Below, piece after piece: positions 26,447 to 38,131 of a DNA stretch of 64,000 bases (within the stretch, counting starts at the first letter, position 1; each line of letters begins with the position of its first letter). The stretch comes from Diplolepis rosae (lineage: Eukaryota > Arthropoda > Insecta > Hymenoptera > Diplolepididae). The notes under the pieces were generated by a model, which saw only the letters and a program-made list of their open reading frames with translations, had not been told where the DNA came from and ran no database searches. The position numbers and the translations under genes are program-made. Where the stretch lies: positions 372,001 to 436,000 of the forward strand of contig JAPYXD010000735.1 of the NCBI GenBank assembly GCA_030998225.1, given 5' to 3'.

Positions 26447-27382
26447 TTAATCCTCTCCTTCGTAAGCGAAGAGCGACAAACCACATTCCCTATCACTTTC
26501 TGCCATCTCATATAGATTTTCGGTCATTAATTGCAAATGCTTCGAAGTGACGCTCGTTGTTCTGGCTGTTTCAGCACTCGCCTTTAGGGCTGATCGAGTA
26601 ACACAAATTGAGTTGACCTTCCTGTTTCCTAAGCGATTTCTTTTGTGAGTTTTCGCGTCCGTGAGCATGGAGAAACCTCGCTCCGCCTCAGCATTTGAAT
26701 GAGGAAGACTCCGAACATGATTCAATACTGAGGTCAAATTTGGAAAACGTTTTTCTCCTGTACTCGTCGAAGACACACCGATACTAGACCACATTTCGTC
26801 AAAAGATAAATTCGACCACTTTTCTTTGAGTTGCTGTCTGATTTTGAGTAAAGAATCCCACTCTTTTTGTACACATATTCTATCAAACGACCCTAAATCT
26901 TGACAAACTTTCCAGACCCTAGGAAAAGTTTCGCTTCGATCAGCATAGAAAGCTACTTGAGGCCGGAAAACAGCAACGCAAGACAAAAAGATGTCATCAA
27001 AAGGAAGTCGATTGCGAATTTCTTCGCTTGCTGTGACATAAAATTTCAAGCAATTACGAAGAAATAGATCAACTTCTGCTATTTGCAATTTCTTGTTTGT
27101 AAGTTGCTGCTGGAAATATTCTCGCGCTTCCTTACCAACGTCAATGTCTTGAAGCGGCTTTTGATTACTAGGATCTGCAAAGTTAACATTTCTAATGATT
27201 TGAAAGAATAAATTCGGTTGAAGAAGACCCTCTTTCAAATAACTGCTAAGAATCCATACGAAGAATTTAGCCGAGTTTGGCTGGAGTTCCTGAACCATTG
27301 TTTCGCGACTTTGAAATTTCGCATTGTATACGTTGAACCTATTCAAAGTAAATTTCAAGAATAGGACACAAAATAATGACAT
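26447..27382 (-). pseudogene. hAT transposase, C-terminal fragment
   Basis: A 311-codon minus-strand frame. The start is FLKFTLNRFNVYNAKFQS, a typical mid-domain hAT stretch, and the C-terminus has the hAT dimerisation signature around LPHSNAEAERGFSMLTDAK and KRNRLGNRKVNSI. It lacks the N-terminal BED finger and most of the RNase-H-like catalytic core, so it is 5'-truncated. The first few codons already overlap the right palindrome arm (27366). It sits alone in the unpaired loop of the palindrome (26398-27365), as if captured between the arms. Confidence 0.85.
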
Positions 27383-30203
27383 TTTATTTCTTATATCAGA
27401 GATACGTTCTTTATTCCTTACTTCGCGTGCCTCGGGTATGGAAACTGTTTAGTTTTAATTATTATTTTTGTGAGTAAGAAAACATACTGAAATTGAGTAA
27501 TATCACGCTTTGGGCTTTGGTGGTGTGGAAAGGAGTTTTATTTCAGAATATTTGGGATTCTCTAAGAATGAACCAGCTTTTTTATTTTAATATTTCAAAT
27601 GTGTTTTCTTTCTTTTATGTTTAAGGCAAAAACTAGATCTAAAAAAAGCAAAAAAACCTATTTCTCTAATTGCGTCCAAGATTAGAGCAGAATCTATGCA
27701 ACCGATTGTTAAAGGTTTTAAAAGTTTTCGCTTTAATTTAAAAAGCAAGTCTTCATAGTATTTTACTAAGTAATGAAAGTATGTCTACAATTGTTTTCTT
27801 GAATCCTACCCAAAGGTCAAACATGGTGCAAAAATGTCGTAAAATAAGAAAAATGTCTGAGTACTTTGAAGAAGTTTTTCTAAATCGATATGTATCATAT
27901 TCCAATAATATTTAGGAATATTTATTAAAATATTCATCCTCTAAATTTGTTTGATTAATGTACAGAGTACACTTTATATTTGAAATTTGTATACACTCTA
28001 AATCTGAATCAGTCAAATTTTCACTAATTGAATCAGTGATTTGCCTTTTCACTGAATCATCAGTGGAAACAATATTTTTCACTGTTAAATCAGTTACTTT
28101 TCACTGAAGTAATCAGTGAAATTTGACTGATTCACAGTAACCTGTTTTTAGTTATTTAAATCAGTCAAATTTCACTGATAATCAGTAGATTTTGACTGAT
28201 TCATATTTGAAATTTGTACAGTTTTTAAAAAATCCGAAACTTTTTTGAATTTAGTAGTTTATTTATAAAATTTGAGAATGTTGTAGTTGATATTTCTATA
28301 TAGAACTTTAAGCATTTATGGACATAAAATTTCATTTAAAGTTTCTTCTATCGGTATTCAAAACTTTCAACAATTTTGCAAGATCAGTCAAATGCAAAAT
28401 TTGACAGAGTATTTAATCAAAATATTTACATTTATTTTTTAAATATTTTGAAAATAATTCGACTAAAATAATGATTAATAAGATTTTGTAACATTGTGGG
28501 AATATTGGAACGCTGCAAGATTAAATTTTGAGTACAATTTTCAATTAATGAATGTTTAAAGAATTGAGTGAAAGCATCAATTAAAAAATGTTTTTACTTT
28601 ATAAATTTGATTAAGTGCAGTAATAAGAAAATTTTGACTTTCTATAAAGCATTTCATTTATCTGATTAAAAGTCTGTGCATACGTCACTAAAACGTAAGA
28701 TTAAAAAACTTTAAACTGCTTTTACCATCAATCTATGAATGTGGATTTTAAACCGTAATTTAATGTGTCTTATTTTTTTTTGATAAAATATTTTTAACAT
28801 AATTTTTTGCTTAAAGTAGCCGATTTACTCGATTAAAAATTGGTCAACTTGTATATTTCAAAATTCTGTAATAAAAGTATTTTCATATTATGTTTTTGTA
28901 TCCTATGCGTAGAATTTTAATTTTAAAATTGAGATTTCTCACAAAGAAGGAAGATTGTCTTATTAAAGCAGTTTATTCCCAGAAATTAAAAAAATTTACT
29001 TAATATTTCGATTCCAAACATTGAATATTTATTGACTTTGAATAAAACAGAAAAAAAATTTTTATGAAGTTTTAAAATTGGGCCGAATTTAGAATTTTGA
29101 AATCTTTTATTAGAAAAAGAAAAAGTCACTCACATGAAATAAACTTCTGTAAGAATTATCAAGATTGAAGAGATGTTAAAATATTTGAAAAATAATGCAA
29201 TTGTAAAATTGCAATTTATATCAATATTTAACAAGTTTTTAGCTTTCTCAATCAATGCATTATCCGGAAATTTTTAGTTCCTATAAAAAGATAGAATATT
29301 TATCAATTTCTTGAATGTTCATACATTAAAAAAATATCGAAGTAGAGAATTATATGCAAAGTATTTTCCATTAAGAAGACATAAACATGACATAATTAGT
29401 TTTATATCTACATTTTCAGCTTACTTTTTTGTGGCTTAAGCACACATTTTGAATTCGAAATACAAAAATGCTCTACAGAGTTGAAGTATTTCCTGAATCA
29501 ATTATTATTGACCCTGAATTCTATTGGAAAATTTGTTGTTTACTGTTCAAATCTTACTACGATTTCAGACGGACAGACAAATTAAGAACTACAAAATATT
29601 TCATCCAAAATATTGCACTCCTCCATAAAATCTTGTCAAATTGTAACAAGATTTGAACATTTCGAACGAACATTTTTATGTAAAATTTAAAGTTGATTGA
29701 TATTTATCTGTTAATATGGAAATACCAATAAACACATATTTTAGCTTTTTAATTTATCTACTGCTATTAGACAATTTCCCATTTCCGTAGAGATTTTAAG
29801 TTTTGGAATGAAAAGTTTGTGCTTAGGCTACAAAAATGTGAGATGAAAATATTTCTAACATATAACTGAAAATATAAATTATGAACTTGAATTTTATGTT
29901 CATTTTATCTTGATAGAAAATATTGTTCTAATTGAAAAATTGTTAAATGTACAAAATTAGTAAGAAGTATATAAATTTGAATGGAAAATTATATATTGAT
30001 TCAAATTTTATACATTTATTGTCACTAAATTTCACTGAAAGTTTATTTTTGGAGTGTTGAAATCCTCATGAAATTTTCCAAGATCATACTGATGTTTATT
30101 TCATGCAGACTTTCTTCAAGAAATTGAAGAAAAGTGTTATTTCTTGAACTATATACTTCGTAAATTCAAATTCGTCGTCTGCTTCGCGCCTCTTTTGCAC
30201 GTA
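27366..30203. repeat. Right arm of the 6.6-kb palindrome
   Basis: Inverted copy of 23581-26397. The pairing ends at gcacgta (30203). Sequence to the right (tggtttatgg) is unrelated to that left of 23581, so no target duplication can be read. Confidence 0.95.
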
Positions 30204-30827
30204 TGGTTTATGGTTTTTCTTGCCTAAGGGGTTTTACTTTCTTGACGTACTTTTGGGATATCACTTCTTTTTTGTTGAAAAATAATAATCTTTTGTGTGT
30301 GGTTTATTGCCTGAGGGACTATACATTTTTTCTGACTACTCTTTTTACTTTTTTGAAGTTTTTTTGGAGAGTCATATGTACAATGCTCTTCAAACGTAGC
30401 ATTGAGTGAATTATCGATTGAGGGATATGCTTATGACCGGAGATATTTATTTTACACTTTTGAATAAACCAATTACTTTTAAACGAGAGGATTCCCTTAA
30501 AATACCTAAGTGTGCGAAATGTTGAACTAGTTAAAAATTTTATTTTAATAATTGAATTCAATTTTATTAGCAGTTCTTGCCCTATTCGGCTTAAGAATTT
30601 TACAGTCGTTTAACACTATACATATCTTACACTTATACTTAACGCTGGTGACTTGTTTATTTGTACATACTCTTCTTTTCACATAATACTAATTTCTCGC
30701 TATAATCATCCCATCTCCCCACAGATCCGCTTGTTCTCTTGCTTTTGCATCTCTTTCAAATCTTCCACAATATTCGCCCAACACCGGCATAATCGGGCAG
30801 CTCAAGATTGTTGTCCAGCACATTGGG
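30204..30827. other. Unassigned AT-rich sequence
   Basis: No recognisable coding region or RNA. Two loosely similar stretches (ttatggtttttcttgcctaag and gtggtttattgcctgaggg) hint at an old tandem duplication. The right part may be the 3' untranslated region of the minus-strand retrotransposon fragment that follows. Confidence 0.5.
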
Positions 30828-31800
30828 TCATTCATTGCCTTCTACCTTCATTACTTCTTTCACCGCTAATCTCAGGTGCGTTTTTACCATTTTTTGAAGT
30901 TCTAAACAGTCCGATATATGCTTCAAGTTTTCCTTCCCCGCTCCACCCAATCTACAATCAACTTTCATGTACCCTTTGTTTCCTGCTTGTCCTATATTAC
31001 CACACCTCATTCTGGTCCATTGTTCTTTATCTTTAAGCTTCACCTCCTTCTCTCTGCAATATTTTTCGTACCCCACTAGTTTCTCCAATTCCTTATATTC
31101 TGAGCAGTATCTCCATGTATCGATTCGATGCCAATCTTCCTGCGTCGTTTGGTCTTCGATAATCTTACACCCTTTCGGCATTTTCGTTAATAACCTTGCC
31201 GGATCCATTCCTTCTCTCAACCCGCACATTGTCTCTTCGTCTCTCATCCTCCTCATCGCCATTTCTACTTCTTTTATCCACTTTGAAGCATTTCCGTTTT
31301 CCCAATTTCCCATTTCTTCCTTTAAGCAGATCTTCGGCCAACGTTCGTCCTCCCATTTTGAGGATGGTTACAAGGTATTTCGATGCTCTACACCTGACCT
31401 CAACTTCCAATTTTTTTTTCTCGGTCGAAAGGTTCTAATTGCTTCCCAAAAATCACTCATGTTCGTAATCCGTTTTACCCTTCTCCACTTTTCCTCAATC
31501 CAGTTCTTTCGTTTTTGTATGTATAGCTGTTTTAATTCCTTTGTCTCTTTAACCGATTCTTACGTAGCCGAGGCCATTCTTACTTTTGCTCTTAAGAACT
31601 TCGATAGTTGCTTCTTTACTCTTGTGCTTCTGACCTTGCACTAAGCATCAAACCATGCTTTACCCATGAATCTTTTCTTCTTTATTAGCATCCCTGTTTC
31701 CGCTGACGCTCTTTTTATTATTTCCGCCAGATTTCCTAATCTTTCCTCTGCGGTTTCCTTGTCTAATTGCATGTCTGTTGCTCACATTTCTTGTATTCCT
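30828..31800 (-). pseudogene. Non-LTR retrotransposon remnant lacking its RT domain
   Basis: The minus-strand translation from about 31790 gives the linker that in R1/Jockey-type ORF2 proteins lies between endonuclease and RT (KRFMGKAWFDA, QKRKNWIEEKWRRV, NMSDFWEAIRTFRP). It has stops and a frameshift. It then jumps straight to the post-RT C-terminus at 31313-30828: RYCSEYKELEKLVGYEKY, WTRMRCGN, and a zinc knuckle with CRLGG in place of the usual CRLCG, followed by HISDCLEL. No YADD-type RT motif lies between. The copy is internally deleted and cannot move by itself. Confidence 0.7.
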
Positions 31801-32225
31801 CCTCTTTTCTCGCACTCCAAATTAGTTTCTCCTCCATGTTTCCCTCCCGTCCAATTTTTCTTTTCTCCTTTTATTCTTGGTGCAAAATTAACATTTATTG
31901 GTAGCTAATATTCAATATCATTTCCCTCTCTGTCTAAATCCGCCATCTTGTTTGCCTTTCACTTTTTCCTGCTAACCTCCAAACCCACATCTGATATCTC
32001 GCGATCTCTCGGTCGAATCACCAAATTTGGTTGTTCCGCTTGATCAGCATCCCTTCCATTTCACTCAAGCACCACCGTACCTACTGCACTCTTAAAAAAA
32101 CCAACTTCTAGCAAGCCAAGAACTCGGATCGCACTGCGTACGTCCGCTCACGCCAACCTTCACAAGCATCCACTTCTTTTTCAATAATAACTATTTTATT
32201 TGATCTCTAATCAATTTTTTAGAAC
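31801..32225. other. Unassigned sequence between two retrotransposon fragments
   Basis: Pyrimidine-rich on the plus strand, with no recognisable gene. It may contain the 5' part of the minus-strand element in decayed form. The junction with the R1-like fragment is near 32215. Confidence 0.4.
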
Positions 32226-32900
32226 GGACAAAAATGTCTGGAGGATGCCTCATCCTATAGACCTATTTATCTATTGGATACAATGGGAGACCTTCTGGAG
32301 GAAATGATTCTGCAAATACTACAGGGTCACATGGTCAGGGAGAGCGGTCTCTCGGAAAACCAGTTTGGCTTTCGGAAAGGCAGGTCCACAGTTGACGCCA
32401 TCCAGGCAGTGGTGTACATCGTCACTAAAGCAAGAATAGGAACTGATGAGCGTAAAGGATTCTGCGCGTTGATCAGCATTGACATACGCAATGCGTTCAA
32501 TACCGTGAGGTGGGACCTACCTGCTGTAACGAGCATCATCGGCTTCGCGGATGATGCACTTGTGTGCGCCGCTGACGACGTCAGAATCCTGGAGCTGAGG
32601 ATCAATGAAAGTGTGTGGCGAGCAAAGTGTTGGTTGGATAGCTGATGCCTGAAAATGATACCTGAAAAGACCGAAGCTTTGCTGGTCACTGACAGGAGAT
32701 CTTTCCAATACCCAAAGATCGTTTTCGGGGAACATGAGATTGAGTGGGAAAAAATCATTAAGTACCTGCGTGTGCAGTTGGCTCGAAGGCTCAGTTTCGG
32801 CGAACACCTGCAGATCGCGACTGCCAAACTCATCCAATTTTTTTCATTTCTTACGATACCCATGATAATACACATTGATAAGGTACTGTTGACATCGGCA
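32226..32900 (+). pseudogene. R1-clade non-LTR reverse transcriptase fragment, internally deleted
   Basis: One frame from 32226 reads SSYRPIYLLDTMGDLLEEM, LSENQFGFRKGRSTVDAI, ALISIDIRNAFNTVRWD (catalytic Asp motif A), then directly IIGFADDALV (FADD, motif C), and WLDS, TEALLVTDRR, YLRVQLARRLSFGEHL. These are R1-clade RT signatures. The PQGSVLGP region expected between motif A and FADD is missing, a deletion of very roughly 70 codons. One in-frame TGA lies at 32643-32645. Both ends are truncated. Confidence 0.85.
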
Positions 32901-33008
32901 GAAAGTAAGCATTTTCTGTTCACGTATCAGTTAGTGACGCATTACCTTCTAATGTGAGTACATCGGAACGCGAAAATGGACGATTTTTAATAATATTTTG
33001 ATGTGTTG

Positions 33009-33500
33009 ATGGTGCTGGGGGAATGCCGTAAACATTACAGAAAAGCCCAAGATTTTTATGCGGCTCGTTATCCGGATAGGCAACAAAAATTGCATATGGC
33101 TTTTAAGCGATTAGATAACCGTATCTGTCGCTTAGGTATAGTGAAAGAAACATGAGTCAAACGCCGAACAATTTTTAATGTAAATAATGCGGCCGCTATC
33201 TTAGATTTTTCTGCACTAAATCCACATGCGAGCAGCAGGCAAATGGAAAAGCAGAGTGGACAGTCAGCGATCTGTATTGAAAATCTTACATCAACACAAG
33301 TTTACGCAAACTTTCTGCAAAACATGCTGCCTCAATTAATAAAAGACGTGACCTTGCATGTTCACATGAACATGTGGATGCAACACGACGGTGCACTTCC
33401 CCATTATGCTCTGTGTTGAAGACAAGTGATGAATGAGATTTTTGACGAAAAGTGGATAAGACGTGGCGGCCCTGTATCATGCGCGTACCTTGCGGACATT
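33009..33500 (+). pseudogene. Mariner-like transposase remnant (HTH-DDE family)
   Basis: A single frame from 33009 with TGA codons at 33153 and 33417. The N-terminal part (VLGECRKHYRKAQDFYAARY, then YPDRQQ) matches the helix-turn-helix start of this insect transposase family. The C-terminal part (TSTQVYANFLQNMLPQLI, then WMQHDGALPHY and WIRRGGPVS) matches its second catalytic region, including the D of QHDGA. The segment between, with the HTH_29-like region and the first catalytic Asp, is deleted. It is dead and directly follows the R1-like fragment. Confidence 0.8.
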
Positions 33501-36072
33501 TTGTTATCTAGGGATACTCGTGCTGCTTGCTTGATATTATTTGTTGAAAAAATAATTGGAACTTGTGCTTTAAAAAAGGATTGAAAAGAGCAACCAAACT
33601 GTAGCTACCATTTCCATAGGCAGATCTTCACGTTTGAAAAGATAACGTGTTTAAACAATCAATGAAACTGAAATCTTACGATCAGAAATTCTCTAGAAAT
33701 GAAACTTTCTCTGTTAACATTCTTTTGCAATGCGGTTATTTCAGTTCAAAAAAGAAAAAACACTTAGCAAGATAAGCTGCTATTATAATTTTTTGATTTT
33801 TCTTCTAACCCCCATAACTCACATAAAAATTATTTTGTAGATATAGTCTTTTGGGAGACTGATTCCTACGTTAATGCCAACTTATTTTAACAATTTTGAC
33901 AACTCTGTCACGCTGAACAAAATTTACGGCTGTTGAATCAACAGAACGTTTTCTGTGAATTGAAATTCTGTTTTTTTGTATCCACAGTCTGTAAATCTGA
34001 ATTAGTTAAAAGTGATACATTAATTTACTTCAGTGAACATGTTTATTAATTATTAGTCATTTTCTGTCAATTCCATCAGTATATTTATAAACTTTTTGAG
34101 AAGTAATCAGTAGAAAAATGACGTGTAATTAGTAGAAATTTTCAATGAATTGAATTTGTAGTTCACATTTCAATATTAAAGATTTAGATAGTGGAATATC
34201 AAGTTGGCTCTAGTAGATGGTTTTAATCTAATTTGCTCATTTTAGAATTACAAATAGAGAACCAATTGGTTTCAACTTGGCTGACTAAGTTGATTTAGAA
34301 TTCCAAGTTGGCTCCAGTAGACGGTTTCAATCTATTTCCTGAGCTTGGAATTAAACGTACACTTCGAATCAATTGCAACTTGACTGATGATGTCGATTTG
34401 ATCGTTTTAAAAATTACTTATGTTATACAAGATGAATTGAAGATTTTGTTTGTAAAAAATAGTGGCGGTAGACCAACCACACCCAATAAAAACAATTCCT
34501 GAGAAATTGGAAAAAATTATTTAATAATAATAACATTTAAATGTCTTCAAATTTAGGATATTAATCTGTATTCATTATTATTAGATTGTTTAACTCAATA
34601 CAAATTACTTATATGAGCATTGTGCATATTATTCCATAGTTACCCCTTAAATTTTTTGAGTGAAAAACGAGCCACTCTTTATTGGAGAGGCTCTCTTTTA
34701 CTCTAATAGAGTAGTATTTCCCATTATAGTATTTCAGAGTATTTTCAAAATTTTTATTGGCACTACATATTTCGAAGTAACTTTTAAAATGCTTTATTTT
34801 GTATTCATTGAGTCTCCGCTTGGTAATATTTCTATTTCTATTCTTTTTTGGATTAAAATAATGGAAAAATTACTTTAACTATTTCTGAAATTATTATTTT
34901 TTAAATTATAGGCAAAATTTTACAGCTTTTCGGCAACGACCCATGTATAAATATACATATAAATTATTTTAAAAATGTTATTCTTGAAAATGTTTAATAT
35001 TTACATGGACATTTAAAATAGAATGGACACCCTGTATATAATATTCCAATGGTGCTCGCACGCACCACCATGGGGGTCAGCACGCGACCAGCTGTCTCGT
35101 CAACTTTATGGGGGATTACATGGAGGGAACATCGTGAGAAGAGGGGGACCCAGGGATATTTGACAAAGAGAACTAATAATGTCTTTGCCAAGGAGGGTCA
35201 ATGCACTTTCTAGTTCTAATATTCTCACGACCTGCCTTTATTGCATGAACCCTAGACTATCCACAGTACCTACCCTTTACCAAGACAATTTTTGGCTGCT
35301 TTCACCTGCTGGCTTGGAACTTCTGCTGCTGAGAATACTTAGAGACTGCCTTTCGCTAACTGCTTACTGCTTCGCTTCTCTTGTGTTTTGTTACTGGAAG
35401 GAGAATTACTTATATCCAAGGGTTATTAGTGTGTGTTGATATGGCTATTTGCTAGTGTCAGCAAGAAGCCACAAACAAGAAGATTATTCTCACAACACTC
35501 TGGTCATTTAATCAGGCTTGTCACTCTGTAATCCATTAACATCCTATTATCTTTCTAATTACATTAAAAGTATAGAGATATATTGATCTTCTCTGGTAAA
35601 AATATATTTTTACAATAAACTAAAATAATATACTTAGAACTTTTATTGTCTTGTACATTTTTGTTCTAATATTCTGTAGCTGTTAACAGCTTTTTACCAG
35701 CAATTTTTGAGAATTTTTATAAAAGTATTATGGTTTGTAAAAAATTACAGTAAAATTTTTAAAGAACTAAACATTTTTTCTACAATTTGAACAATTTCAT
35801 AAAATTCTGAATCACTTTGTAGAGAAGGTTTTCTTCAGTTTTTTTAAATTTGGTTGAAAATTAATAATTCAATGTTTTTAGATTGGGAAAAAACTTCAAC
35901 CGCAGTTTCGGGCCGTTAGACCACCCTAAATAGTAAAAAATATAAAGTTTTTATACGTAGAAGCCAAAAATGTCTCTAACAATAATTAAAAATTCATTTA
36001 ACATTACCAGACCAAACGAACAGCCATCTGAAATGTAAAAATACTTCTTGCAAAGGTTATAAACAGTACAAT
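33501..36072. other. AT-rich intergenic stretch with minor repeats
   Basis: No supported gene. Contents: a two-copy tandem repeat of about 100 bp (aagttggctctagtagatgg near 34201 and aagttggctccagtagacgg near 34304); a small hairpin gagcc/ggctc near 34666-34692; a phrase ggacaccctgtata at 35023 of the type seen at transposon ends; and a slightly GC-richer non-coding part at 35040-35520. Confidence 0.5.
34201..34358 (+). repeat. Two-copy tandem duplication of about 100 bp
   Basis: The word aagttggctcYagtagaYgg followed by ttYaatctaWttt and a gaatta end occurs twice, about 103 bp apart, with moderate divergence. Confidence 0.65.
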
Positions 36073-36230
36073 TACACTGAGAGACTTTTCGTTAGAGTAA
36101 ATCATAAAAATGAATTATATTTCATAGATCATGAAGATGATGTTAAAACCGTCTGAAAATCCATATTGTGTGAAGGTATGAAGGGTAGAAAAACGACTTC
36201 TTCAGACTATAATAAATAATGAGTTGTATT

Positions 36231-36268
36231 CGAAGTTTCGAAGTCATGTACGACTTCCTCATCATGAC
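36231..36268 (-). ncRNA. Hammerhead-like motif with a mutated core
   Basis: The minus strand reads ATGATGAG, the 6-bp stem GAAGTC/GACTTC, then GAAACTTC. Relative to the partner at 37141 the first core C is changed to A and the bases after GAAAC differ. It is probably inactive. Confidence 0.5.
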
Positions 36269-37140
36269 AAAATTGGCATTAGTCAGATATAAAATTGGAG
36301 TGTATCATCGGTCACCTCCAGGAGTAAAAATATGAAGCATTAATAATGATCATTTAAAAAAATATACAGTATTCGTATCTCTGTATGAAAGAAATAGAAT
36401 AGAGAGGATAATATAAAATAAATAACATAGAGTTTTAAAAATAAGAAATCGCTAAACAGATATAAAATAATATAAATAACTAGTATAAACATAAAAAAAA
36501 ATTAATTACCTAAAAATCCATGTGAGGTCATTATAATAAAATTTTTTTGGGCGAATAACAGAGACTAATCGAATTAAACAAGTAACAATAACAATTTGTT
36601 TTACGCATCATATTAAAATTATGGAAATAAATATATAATAATAAATGTTAACGAGACAAGAGATCAAGCTATACTGAAAGGTGAGTAGCGACGACAGAAA
36701 TTTATAAACAAACATAGAGTAGGTGACGTATAAACTAAGAAATTGGAATGTGCTATAATGCAAAATGAGATATATTATAAATTACTGAATAAAATTAGTA
36801 TTAATTATATTAATTAGTATTTATTCGTATTAATTAGTATTCGATTAGTCTCTGTTATTCGTCCAAAAAAATTTTATTATAATGACCTCACATGGATTTT
36901 TAGGTAATTAATTTTTTATGTTTATACTATTATTTATTTTATTTTATATCTGTTTAGCGATTTCTTATTTTTAAAACTCTATGTTATTTATTTTATATTA
37001 TCCTCTCTATTCTCTTTCTTTCATACAGAGAGACGAATACTGTATATTTTTTTAAATGATCATTATTGACGCTTCATATTTTTACTCCTGGAGGTGACCG
37101 ATGATACACTCCAATTTTATATCTGACTAATGCCAATTTT

Positions 37141-37178
37141 GTCCTGATGAGGAAGTCGTACATGACTTCGAAACGTCG
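37141..37178 (+). ncRNA. Hammerhead-like ribozyme motif, intact core
   Basis: CCTGATGAG, a perfect 6-bp hairpin GAAGTC/GACTTC with loop gtacat, then GAAACGTC. CTGATGA and GAAA are the invariant hammerhead core strands. One G sits unpaired between core and stem II, which departs from the textbook form. Stem III and stem I were not resolved by eye. It lies in a PLE terminal repeat, where such ribozymes are known to occur. Confidence 0.6.
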
Positions 37179-38090
37179 AATACAACTCATTATTTATTAT
37201 AGTCTGAAGAAGTCGTTTTTCTACCCTTCATACCTTCACACAATTATATTTCAGTATGATACCCGACAAACCGAGAATTAATGTTTCGATTTTTGCTGCG
37301 CGTCGCCAGGTTTCTAGCAAGTTCATATGCATAATATGAATTTCATAAAAATGTTTTACAGGTTATAATACTCATTGTTCGACTTATTAGAATTATTTTT
37401 AGAAAACTTAGTAGTCATAATATAATTTTTTGACTGGAGATTCATAATATCTGGCATTTAAAATACTAATTCTTTTTCTACATGTTTTAAGGTAATTGAT
37501 CCACAAAAATTAGACCTCAGGCAAAAATAGATAATTTTGCTTTCAAGAATAGCAATATTATTATTGAAGAGCTATTTTTGAAGAGAAAAGATTAATTTCC
37601 ATGCAAAAAATTTGAAATACAGTAGAATAATTTTATTAATAAATTTTATTTTTGCCCCAACTTTTATTCTTATCGCTTCTTACCAAATTTGAAAAAATTA
37701 TGCGATTATAATAAATTACAAATCACTTTTTCAAGAAAAAGATTCCCTACAAATTAACCATTTCCAATTTCCAAAAATGAATAGATTATTATCAAATTCA
37801 GCAATTTGTTTATAGAAATTTCGTATTAGAAAATGTTTTTTTAATGGTTTCAGCCATTAAAGAATTAATTTTTAAAAATCAGAAACGGTGAAGATGTGAG
37901 AAATCTTTTCTCTGAAGAAATCTTCTTATTTCAAAGTGACATTGTTTGATAACATGTCTACTATTATATTGACTCAAATTCATAGAATTTTCGTTTATTT
38001 CTCGTTATTTTGGCATAGGGTCAGTTTTTTCTTATTTTCTTTGATTAAAATTATCACTATTAGATTTTTAAATGCGCAAAAAGAAAGAAA

Positions 38091-38131
38091 GGCAAACGTT
38101 TCGGCCACATATGGGGGCTCTCTTCAGTGCC
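38091..38131 (-). ncRNA. Degenerate hammerhead-like motif (third sequence type)
   Basis: The minus strand reads CACTGAAGAGAGCC, a short loop, GGCCGAAACGTTTG: one change from CTGATGAG, then a weak stem and GAAACGTT. It suggests another decayed PLE terminal repeat inside the 36073-38893 element. Confidence 0.4.

Larger units (their letters stand above)
36166..37245. mobile_element. Inverted pair of PLE terminal repeats (second PLE family)
   Basis: About 36170-36566 and 36844-37243 are inverted copies of each other around a 277-bp spacer with no coding sequence. The left copy reads on the minus strand, the right on the plus strand. Both carry a hammerhead-like motif about 100 bp from the outer end, as in the PLE terminal repeats at 15841-18450, although the rest of the sequence is different. 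The outer ends both read tgtgaaggtatgaagggtag. The body of the element is entirely missing. Confidence 0.7.

Noticed and set aside
24108..29656. 62-codon frames at 24108-24296 and 29468-29656
   Set aside because: The same chance frame present twice because the palindrome arms are copies. Useful as evidence of arm identity, not as a gene.
30967..31644. 225-codon plus-strand frame, Ser/Phe/Pro-rich
   Set aside because: Antisense of the non-LTR fragment, which has the zinc knuckle and linker motifs on the minus strand.
32327..32923. 198-codon minus-strand frame
   Set aside because: Antisense shadow of the R1-like RT fragment, which has clear motifs on the plus strand.
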